64,000 bases of DNA from Actinomycetales bacterium (GTDB lineage Bacteria; Actinomycetota; Actinomycetes; S36-B12; UBA5976). The stretch is taken from positions 134,162-198,161 of the forward strand of contig JAIXQF010000004.1 in NCBI GenBank assembly GCA_027484085.1. The letters run 5' to 3'. Position numbers and translations under genes: made by a program. Every line of letters starts with the position of its first letter. Position 1 is the stretch's first letter. Below are positions 17,373-24,677 of this stretch, one piece after another. The notes under the pieces were generated by a model, which worked only from the letters and a program-made list of their open reading frames with translations, was not told the origin of the DNA and searched no databases.

Positions 17373-17412
17373 AAAACAAAAGCCCCGCTGAATCCAGCGG
17401 GGCTTTTGTTTT
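17373..17412. terminator. bidirectional terminator between serS and trpB2
   Basis: Perfect 18-base arms (17373-17390, 17395-17412) with loop aatc; the core agccccgctg is flanked by A- and T-rich ends in both directions, serving both convergent genes. Confidence 0.92.
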
Positions 17413-17419
17413 CGTCTAT

Positions 17420-18805
17420 TTAGACGCCAGCAACCTGAGGCAAGTTAGCCAAGCCTGCAGCTAAGCGATCTTCAGAGAAGTCTTCATCAACCATGCGACC
17501 GCCAAGGTAGGCATCGTAAGCCGCTAGGTCGAAGTGTCCATGGCCACAAAGCGCGGTCAAGATAACGGTTTCTTCGCCAGTTTCCTTAGCCTTTAGAGCT
17601 TCCTGAATTGCAATTGCAATTGCGTGAGTTGGCTCTGGCGCCGGAACAATTCCCTCGGTGCGAGCAAACTGAACTGCTGCGCTGAAGCACTCTGTTTGAG
17701 CTACTGCCTGAGCATCCATCAGTCCAAGTTCGTAGATGTGTGAAATCAACGGAGCCATACCGTGGTAGCGCAAACCACCAGCGTGAATTGGATCTGGAAT
17801 GAAGTCCTTGCCAAGAGTGTGCATCTTCATGAGCGGTGTCATACCAGCAGTGTCACCAAAGTCGTAAGCGTAAGTGCCACGAGTAAGTGATGGACATGAT
17901 GCTGGTTCAGCAGCCAAGATACGCGGGCTAATTTTGCCTGCCATCTTTTCGCGTAGGAATGGGAAGGCAAGTCCACCGAAGTTAGAACCGCCACCGGTGC
18001 AACCAACGATAAGAGTTGGCGTATCGCCAGCCTTCTCAAGTTGCAAAAGCGCTTCTTCACCGATGATGGTCTGATGCATCAACACGTGGTTCAAAACCGA
18101 ACCAAGTGCGTAGCGTGTTTGTGGATCCTGAACTGCAACTTCAACAGCTTCAGAAATTGCGATACCGAGCGAACCACTTAAGTTCTTTGGATCTGCTGCG
18201 AGCATCTTGCCAACTTCAGTTAGCTGTGATGGTGAACGGTGAACTGTGCCACCGAAAGCTTCGATCATAAGTTTGCGGAATGGCTTGGCATCAAACGAAG
18301 CACCAACCTGGAAGACTTCACATTCCATGTCGTAAAGCGCGCATGCAAATGCAAGTGCAGTTCCCCATTGACCTGCACCAGTCTCGGTTACAAGTTTCTT
18401 GATGCCTTCTTGTGCGTTGTAGTACGCCTGTGGCACTGCAGTGTTTGGCTTATGTGAACCAGCAGGTGAAACACCTTCGTACTTGTAGTAGATACGTGCA
18501 GGTGTGCCGAGTGCTTTTTCAAGACGATGTGCCCGGAATAACGGGCTTGGACGCCATTGACGGTAAACATCTAAAACACCACCGGGGATATCGATGTATC
18601 GCTCCTGGCTGACTTCTTGCATGATCAGTTCCATCGGGAACAGTGGAGCAAAATCTTCTGGTCCAGCTGGTTGGTGAGTGCCAGGGTGTAACGCCGGAGG
18701 CGGTGGGGCTGGCAGGTCCGGAACGATGTTGTACCACTGGGTAGGCATCTCGTCTTCGGTCAAGGTGTATTTGTGGGTGCGAACTTCGTCGCTGATCTTG
18801 GCCAT
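17420..18805 (-). CDS. trpB2: TrpB2-type tryptophan synthase beta-like PLP enzyme
   Basis: This enzyme condenses indole (or a related nucleophile) with serine or phosphoserine. The 461 residues are longer than classical TrpB and carry the TrpB2 N-terminal extension (QWYNIVPDLPAPPPPALHPG), the PLP lysine in GSHKPN, and the phosphate-binding GCTGGGSNFGG. No trpA is adjacent, as is usual for TrpB2. An aagga/gga Shine-Dalgarno lies just before the ATG. The 97-base leader holds the hairpin cccgta/tacggg and the hairpin aaaactc-tagc-gagtttt. Confidence 0.9.
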   Translation of the reverse strand: MAKISDEVRTHKYTLTEDEMPTQWYNIVPDLPAPPPPALHPGTHQPAGPEDFAPLFPMELIMQEVSQERYIDIPGGVLDVYRQWRPSPLFRAHRLEKALGTPARIYYKYEGVSPAGSHKPNTAVPQAYYNAQEGIKKLVTETGAGQWGTALAFACALYDMECEVFQVGASFDAKPFRKLMIEAFGGTVHRSPSQLTEVGKMLAADPKNLSGSLGIAISEAVEVAVQDPQTRYALGSVLNHVLMHQTIIGEEALLQLEKAGDTPTLIVGCTGGGSNFGGLAFPFLREKMAGKISPRILAAEPASCPSLTRGTYAYDFGDTAGMTPLMKMHTLGKDFIPDPIHAGGLRYHGMAPLISHIYELGLMDAQAVAQTECFSAAVQFARTEGIVPAPEPTHAIAIAIQEALKAKETGEETVILTALCGHGHFDLAAYDAYLGGRMVDEDFSEDRLAAGLANLPQVAGV

Positions 18806-18825
18806 GATGCTCCTTTATGAAAAGC

Positions 18826-18869
18826 CCGTAGGGTTGGGGTACGGGTAGTTGAAAACTCTAGCGAGTTTT
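18826..18869 (-). promoter_or_regulatory. two hairpins in the trpB2 leader
   Basis: A cccgta/tacggg stem and an aaaactc/gagtttt stem (18852-18858, 18863-18869) lie between trpB2 and the divergent HAD gene. No Trp-codon leader peptide is visible, so classical attenuation is not supported. Confidence 0.35.
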
Positions 18870-18902
18870 TGGGCTATCTGACTAGGTCAAATATCAGGGA
18901 AG

Positions 18903-19727
18903 TTGGTAACGATTGTGACGCGGTTGATCGCCAGCGATCTAGATGGCACTTTCCTCCAAACGGGTGGCACGGTTTCCCCCGAAAACGTTGCGGCTATTGC
19001 TCGAGCCCATGCAAATGGCCTAGACACAATCTTCGTCACCGGACGTCCAAGTCGATGGATGCGCCAGATTCCAGACATGACTGGCCATGAAGGTTTAGCC
19101 CTTGTTTGCAATGGCGCCTTGCTTATGGACCTTAAGACTCAAGAAACGATCTATGCCGATCTAATGTCCAGCGACGCTGGCCTAAAGGCAGCCCAAATCC
19201 TGCAAGAGCTAGATCCAGAAATCTCCTTTGCCGTTGAGCTAGATCGGCACGATGTTTCATTCTTAGTCGATGACAAGTACCGCCCACGCTGGGAAGTAAA
19301 GAGCACTCCTCCAGCAACAGATGTTGAATCTATGTTCGGAACAGAAATCGTTATCAAGTTATTGGCGCGACCAAGTGATCGAGTGCAACAGAATGCCGAT
19401 GAGTTCTTGATTGATGCTCAAGCTGCACTAGATGGACTAGTTGACGTAACACACTCGAACTTCCTTGATCTCATGATTGAAATGAGCGCACTTGGCGTGA
19501 ATAAAGGATCTGGATTAGAGAAGTACGCAGCAAGTCATGGTCTAACTTCTGCAGACGTGGCTGCAGTAGGTGACATGCCTAACGATGTGCCGATGATTTC
19601 TTGGGTCGGACGCGGCGCTGCAGTTGATAACGCGCACGATTGGGTTAAAGAAGCTGCAACCGAATTCTTGCCATCAAATGACGATCATGGCGTTGCTGTA
19701 TTTATCGATCGAATTCTTGCGAGTTAG
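18903..19727 (+). CDS. Cof-type HAD-superfamily phosphatase
   Basis: The 274 residues carry HAD motif I (ASDLDGTF) at the N terminus, a C2B-type cap in the middle, and motif III/IV (NKGSGLEKY, then VGDMPNDVPM). This class dephosphorylates sugar phosphates or flavin precursors; the substrate is not predictable. The TTG at 18903 is given; the GTG at 18915, giving MTRLIASDLDGT, is about equally likely. An aaatat element eight bases before the TTG could drive a leaderless mRNA. The gene overlaps pheA by four bases at the stops (ttag). Confidence 0.85.
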   Translation: MVTIVTRLIASDLDGTFLQTGGTVSPENVAAIARAHANGLDTIFVTGRPSRWMRQIPDMTGHEGLALVCNGALLMDLKTQETIYADLMSSDAGLKAAQILQELDPEISFAVELDRHDVSFLVDDKYRPRWEVKSTPPATDVESMFGTEIVIKLLARPSDRVQQNADEFLIDAQAALDGLVDVTHSNFLDLMIEMSALGVNKGSGLEKYAASHGLTSADVAAVGDMPNDVPMISWVGRGAAVDNAHDWVKEAATEFLPSNDDHGVAVFIDRILAS

Positions 19728-20650
19728 GCATTTCGCTTACGTAAGTTTTCCAACCAAACTTGTGGATCAACATTCGATTTCGCAATTTCATTAACCGTGC
19801 CATTTGCACTGGCATTGTCATGACGTGGGTACGAGCCTAAGAATTTAACGTCAGCACAGATCTTTCGGAGTTCGATAAGTGCATCTCCAAGATTCTCATC
19901 ATCGATATGACCAACACAATCAAGGGAGAAGAAGTAGTCACCTAGCTGCTGCTTAGTTGGGCGAGATTCCAAACGCGACAAGTCAACACCACGAACTGCA
20001 AACTCGGTCAGAATGTTTAGCAAAGCACCGGGCTGATTGCGATGCATGAACAGCGACAAAGTTGTTTTGTCATTTCCAGTCGAAGGTTGTGCGTGACCTG
20101 GCTTGCTGACCAATACGAATCGAGTCCAAGCTGAATCGCTATCACCGATTCCTTGCGCCAAGATTTCTAATCCGTAGTGCTTAGCTGCGGCAACTGAACA
20201 AATAGCTGCATCGTAGTTTGCGCCAGTTGATAATTCTTCGGCCGCAGCAGCAGTAGACATTGCTGGCAGGACATGAACGCCTGGAATATTTTTATGTAAC
20301 CAATCAACACACTGTGCGTGCGCATGTGGATGAGTTGCAATTTTTGTAATGTCCGAGATCGAAACACCTGGCTTTGCCAGTAGAGCAAATTCAACCGGGA
20401 TCGCAATTTCATCGATGATTTCGAGTGAGTCCCCATGACCGAGCTCATCTAGTGTCGTAGCAACTGAACCCTCGACTGAATTTTCAATGGGAACCAATGC
20501 GCCAAAAACTTTTCCACTTCGCACAAGGTTTAAAGCCTCACGCACGGATTCAGCAGGAATCAGTTCCGCCCCGTGGGTTATTGGCATCTGTAAAAAGGCA
20601 GCCTCAGTAAAGGTGCCCTTAGGACCTAGATACGCAAATGAGTTGTTCAT
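19724..20650 (-). CDS. pheA: prephenate dehydratase
   Basis: The enzyme converts prephenate to phenylpyruvate. The 308 residues open with FAYLGPKGTFTEAA, contain the catalytic TRFVLVSK, and end in an ACT regulatory domain with the phenylalanine-binding ESRPTK. There is no fused chorismate mutase, as in other actinobacteria. It is divergent from the LCP gene across a 251-base region. Confidence 0.95.
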   Translation of the reverse strand: MNNSFAYLGPKGTFTEAAFLQMPITHGAELIPAESVREALNLVRSGKVFGALVPIENSVEGSVATTLDELGHGDSLEIIDEIAIPVEFALLAKPGVSISDITKIATHPHAHAQCVDWLHKNIPGVHVLPAMSTAAAAEELSTGANYDAAICSVAAAKHYGLEILAQGIGDSDSAWTRFVLVSKPGHAQPSTGNDKTTLSLFMHRNQPGALLNILTEFAVRGVDLSRLESRPTKQQLGDYFFSLDCVGHIDDENLGDALIELRKICADVKFLGSYPRHDNASANGTVNEIAKSNVDPQVWLENLRKRNA

Positions 20651-20901
20651 AGAAACTCAAGATTACGCGGTTTTTAGTCCCCAATTTTCAGTCGCGTGAG
20701 GGTAAGTCAGGATTCTTAGCAATCTCGGCAAGTAACTCGCAAAAAAATCATTTTTTTCATAGTTTTGTAAGAGTTCAGGTGCCACTGCGTCCCCCCGTCG
20801 GTGGTTCCTGGACATTCTTTGTTTTCCTTCATATTTATTGAGGAGCGGGTTTTGGCGCGCCAGTCAACAGGGTTTCCTGCTTACTAAGTGAGAATTGCAA
20901 A
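20651..20901. other. divergent intergenic region with C-rich hairpin and A/T hairpin
   Basis: It contains a perfect seven-base A/T stem (20741-20757) and a stem in which cagg/cctg and ccac/gtgg (20776-20810) enclose a loop with six consecutive C. A palindrome tggcgcgcca lies at about 20852. It must hold the promoters of pheA and the LCP gene, but no clear -35/-10 pair is seen. No coding capacity is evident. Confidence 0.5.
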
Positions 20902-22056
20902 GTGGAATCAACGGTTTATCGCAGAGGTACTGACGGCAAGGTCGTCGGAACCCCCGAAGCCAATCCGATTGCTAACCAAGTTGATGAACCGATCTTTTCA
21001 GTCTCCACATTTCGAGCGGGAGGAGTCAGCCAGACTCAGACCCCACCAAAGAACTCAGGGGTAGCTTTGCCAAAGTCTGCAGTCAAGAAGAAAAGTAAGT
21101 CTCGCTACCCGCGTCCAATTCGATACATCAGAAATGTTGTACTTGCATACCTTGCTTTCTTTTTGGTTCTCGGATTCCATGCCACTAGCTCATTAGAAAA
21201 GATGCCTGCTTCGGCAATCGTGCCCATCGCTGACACAGCAGGAACCAACTGGCTGCTTGTCGGATCGGATAGTCGTGAAGGGTTAACCGAAGCTGAGATC
21301 AAAGAATTGCACACGGGTAAGGATGAAGGTTCACAACGAACTGACACCATCATGCTTATTCATATTTCAGAGAACGGGAAACCGACTTTAATTAGTTTGC
21401 CGCGCGACTCTTATGTTGTGATCCCAGCCCACATCGCGCTAGATGGTTCATCAGTTGAGGATCGCAAAAATAAAATCAACACTGCTTATGGCAAAGGTGG
21501 TGCACCTTTACTTGTAGAAACAGTTGAACGAAATACCGGCCTACACATTGACCACTACATGGAAGTTGGCTTTAAAGGTATTCGCGATATCACTAATGCC
21601 GTCGGTGGCGTAAACATGTGCATCCCAGCAGATATAACGGATAAGAATTCTGGATTGAATTTGTTGGCTGGTTGCCAGGAACTTGATGGCAAGAATGCTC
21701 TGGCATATGTACGTATGCGTTATGCAGATCCAAAGGGAGACCTCGGCCGCGTTGAAAGACAACAGCAGTACTTGAGTTCGGTTATGAAAAAAGTCGCAAC
21801 TCTGCCGGTGATTCTGAATCCGATCAGTATGTGGAAGCTGGTTGATGCTGGAACTGAATCGGTAAATGTTGGCGAAGGAGATTCCGTTTTGGATGTTGGC
21901 GCATTAGCCAGAGCGATGCGGGGATTGTCTAATGGAAACGGCACATTAATTACGGTGCCCGTCTCAGATCCTGATGCCAACACTGCGGCTGGATCATCCG
22001 TTATCTGGGACAAAGATGCGGCCCGAGAACTCTTTGTTTCATTGGGCGCAAATTAA
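20902..22056 (+). CDS. LytR-CpsA-Psr (LCP) family cell-wall glycopolymer transferase
   Basis: LCP proteins attach anionic or arabinogalactan-type polymers from lipid carriers to peptidoglycan outside the membrane. The 384-residue protein has a cytoplasmic basic N-terminal region, one membrane anchor (about 75-95), then the LCP domain with the VGSDSREG, QRTDTIMLIH and SLPRDSYV motifs and the late RVERQQQYL arginine that contacts pyrophosphate. The start is a GTG without an evident Shine-Dalgarno. Confidence 0.9.
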   Translation: MESTVYRRGTDGKVVGTPEANPIANQVDEPIFSVSTFRAGGVSQTQTPPKNSGVALPKSAVKKKSKSRYPRPIRYIRNVVLAYLAFFLVLGFHATSSLEKMPASAIVPIADTAGTNWLLVGSDSREGLTEAEIKELHTGKDEGSQRTDTIMLIHISENGKPTLISLPRDSYVVIPAHIALDGSSVEDRKNKINTAYGKGGAPLLVETVERNTGLHIDHYMEVGFKGIRDITNAVGGVNMCIPADITDKNSGLNLLAGCQELDGKNALAYVRMRYADPKGDLGRVERQQQYLSSVMKKVATLPVILNPISMWKLVDAGTESVNVGEGDSVLDVGALARAMRGLSNGNGTLITVPVSDPDANTAAGSSVIWDKDAARELFVSLGAN

Positions 22057-22163
22057 CCCTCAAAAATGAGCCAGAAGTAATTTCCGTAATAACCCGACCA
22101 AGTACCAACCAAATCCCCTTGATCTCATAAGATTTTTCATTAGAACCCCCAACAAGGAGAACC

Positions 22164-24458
22164 ATGTCTGCACTCGCGCATGTCGCCAGCCAGGAAGTAG
22201 CCCTGACTGGATCCAATTACACAACTGTGGCCATTGTCGCCCTGATTGCTCTAGCTGCACTTGGTGTAGCGGCAGTTTTGGTACGCCAAGTATTGGCAGC
22301 CGACGAAGGCACAGTAAATATGAAGAATATTGCCAAAGCAATTCAGGAAGGCGCATCGGCGTATCTAAATCGCCAATTCCGCACTCTTGCAATCTTTGCA
22401 GTTTTGGTTTTCTTCTTACTATTCCTACTTCCTGCTGACACCCAGAACGAGCGCATTGGTCGTTCACTGTTCTTCTTGGTGGGTGCAGTGTTCTCGGGCA
22501 TCACTGGCTACATGGGTATGTGGCTTGCAGTACGCGGAAACGTTCGCGTTGCTGCCGCTGCCAACACCAGTGGCGAACAAGAAGCAATGAAGATCGCTTT
22601 CCGCACCGGTGGTGTGGCTGGCATGTTCACTGTTGGACTTGGTTTGTTTGGTGCTGCAATTGTGGTTTTGGTTTACAAAGGCGAAGCGCCAAAGGTTCTT
22701 GAAGGCTTCGGCTTTGGTGCTGCACTTCTTGCAATGTTCATGCGCGTTGGTGGCGGTATCTTCACCAAGGCTGCTGACGTCGGCGCTGACCTTGTTGGAA
22801 AAGTTGAACAAGGAATTCCAGAAGATGACCCACGTAACGCTGCAACAATCGCCGACAACGTTGGTGACAACGTTGGTGACTGTGCCGGTATGGCAGCAGA
22901 CCTATTTGAGTCCTACGCCGTAACTCTTGTTGCTGCATTGATCTTGGGTAAAGCAGCCTTTGGCGACATCGGTCTAGTTTTCCCATTGGTAGTTCCTGCC
23001 ATCGGTGTTCTAACCGCAGTCGTCGGAATCTTTGCAGTTACACCTCGCGCAGGCGATCGTTCCGGAATGAGCGCAATCAATCGCGGCTTCTTCCTATCCG
23101 CGGTCATCAGCGCCGTGCTAGTAGCAGTAGCTGCATACCAATTCTTGCCAGCAACACTTGGTGAACTTCAAGGTGCCTCAGACCCATTCCTAGCTGACGG
23201 AGTTGTTGTTAACCCTCGTCACATGGCAATCGGTGCAGTACTTATCGGTATCGTTTTGGCCGCTGCAATTCAGCAATTAACTGGCTATTTCACAGAAACC
23301 AACCGCAAGCCAGTTGATGACGTATCTAAGTCATCATTAACTGGACCAGCGACAGTAATTCTTGCTGGTATCTCACTTGGTTTGGAATCTGCTGTTTACT
23401 CCGCACTTCTAATTGGTGGTGCGGTTTACGCTGCATACCTACTTGGTGGCGCATCAGTGCTTCTCGGATTGTTCGCAATTGCCTTGGCAGGTACTGGTTT
23501 GCTAACAACAGTTGGTGTCATCGTTTCGATGGATACCTTCGGTCCAGTTTCTGACAACGCACAAGGCATCGCAGAAATGTCCGGCGACGTACATGGTGAA
23601 GGCGCTCAGGTTCTAACCAACCTTGACGCAGTTGGTAACACAACTAAGGCCATCACCAAGGGCATCGCGATTGCAACTGCAGTCTTTGCTGCTACCGCGT
23701 TGTTCGGTGCATTCCGCGACACTGTTACAAATGCTGCGAAGAGCTTCACAACAACTGACCTGCAGTACACAGGCACTCTAGACATCTCCAACCCAGCAAA
23801 CCTATTTGGTCTGTTGATTGGTGCTGCTGTTGTGTTCATGTTCAGTGGACTTGCGATCAATGCAGTATCCCGTGCAGCCGGATCGGTGATCTTCGAAGTT
23901 CGCCGCCAGTTCCGCGAGAAGCCAGGCATCATGGCTGGAACCGAACTTCCTGATTACAGTCGTGTTGTTGACATCGTGACTAAGGATTCCTTGCGCGAAC
24001 TAGCAACACCTGGTCTGCTAGCAATCTTGACTCCAATTGCAGTTGGTTTCGGTCTAGGTATTGGTGCCCTTGGTTCCTTCCTTGCCGGCACTATTGCAAC
24101 TGGAACTTTGATGGCTGTATTCCTATCCAACTCCGGTGGAGCTTGGGATAACGCGAAGAAGTTCGTTGAAGATGGACACTTTGGTGGCAAGGGCTCAGAG
24201 GCCCACGCTGCAACCGTTATCGGTGACACAGTTGGCGACCCATTCAAGGACACTGCTGGTCCAGCGATCAACCCATTGCTGAAGGTTATGAACCTTGTCG
24301 CACTGCTGATCGCACCTGCAGTAGTGGCAATGTCACTGGATAACAAGGATGCGATGCGCATTGGCTTGGCACTACTTGCCACTGCCGTAATCGTGGTCTC
24401 AGTGATCATTTCCAAGCGCCGCCCAATCGCCGTTGGCGAAGAGGCGATCGCTGCCTAA
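22164..24458 (+). CDS. hppA: membrane-bound proton-pumping pyrophosphatase, K+-independent type
   Basis: It couples pyrophosphate hydrolysis to proton export, or runs in reverse. The 764 residues form about 16 membrane helices. The substrate motif DDPRNAATIADNVGDNVGDC and the late DTVGDPFKDTAGPA are intact. The lysine in GNTTKAITKG is the position that known work uses to separate K+-independent (Lys) from K+-dependent (Ala) enzymes. A clear aaggag precedes the ATG. It is transcribed alone; a terminator follows. Confidence 0.96.
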   Translation: MSALAHVASQEVALTGSNYTTVAIVALIALAALGVAAVLVRQVLAADEGTVNMKNIAKAIQEGASAYLNRQFRTLAIFAVLVFFLLFLLPADTQNERIGRSLFFLVGAVFSGITGYMGMWLAVRGNVRVAAAANTSGEQEAMKIAFRTGGVAGMFTVGLGLFGAAIVVLVYKGEAPKVLEGFGFGAALLAMFMRVGGGIFTKAADVGADLVGKVEQGIPEDDPRNAATIADNVGDNVGDCAGMAADLFESYAVTLVAALILGKAAFGDIGLVFPLVVPAIGVLTAVVGIFAVTPRAGDRSGMSAINRGFFLSAVISAVLVAVAAYQFLPATLGELQGASDPFLADGVVVNPRHMAIGAVLIGIVLAAAIQQLTGYFTETNRKPVDDVSKSSLTGPATVILAGISLGLESAVYSALLIGGAVYAAYLLGGASVLLGLFAIALAGTGLLTTVGVIVSMDTFGPVSDNAQGIAEMSGDVHGEGAQVLTNLDAVGNTTKAITKGIAIATAVFAATALFGAFRDTVTNAAKSFTTTDLQYTGTLDISNPANLFGLLIGAAVVFMFSGLAINAVSRAAGSVIFEVRRQFREKPGIMAGTELPDYSRVVDIVTKDSLRELATPGLLAILTPIAVGFGLGIGALGSFLAGTIATGTLMAVFLSNSGGAWDNAKKFVEDGHFGGKGSEAHAATVIGDTVGDPFKDTAGPAINPLLKVMNLVALLIAPAVVAMSLDNKDAMRIGLALLATAVIVVSVIISKRRPIAVGEEAIAA

Positions 24459-24471
24459 CAGCAAGATCTCC

Positions 24472-24507
24472 AAAAGAACCCCAGTCGAGCGGCTGGGGTT
24501 CTTTTTT
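24472..24507 (+). terminator. hppA terminator
   Basis: Thirteen-base arms aaaagaaccccag and ctggggttctttt with an eight-base loop, continuing into a T-run. Confidence 0.93.
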
Positions 24508-24633
24508 GGCCAAATATCCCTGCGATTAAAGGGGAATGGCCACCATCCACAGTCAATTTCGACTCGCGGAACATTCCCTTCAGTTTGACAATGCCCCTAG
24601 GCGATAAGGCACACTCTCGGAGATAGCGCTTTT

Positions 24634-24651
24634 GACTCTATATATAGAGTC
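24634..24651 (+). promoter_or_regulatory. 18-base perfect palindrome in the topA promoter region
   Basis: The sequence gactctatatatagagtc is its own complement and contains a TATATA that could serve as the -10 element, 26 bases before the topA start. A site of this form could be an operator or a supercoiling-sensitive promoter core. Confidence 0.55.
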
Positions 24652-24677
24652 TTTTGCATTTGCCGAAGGGAATCGTT

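Noticed and set aside
20776-20810. True 6C RNA or c-di-AMP (ydaO) riboswitch upstream of the LCP gene
   Set aside because: Only one C-rich hairpin is present, and none of the conserved ydaO blocks could be found.
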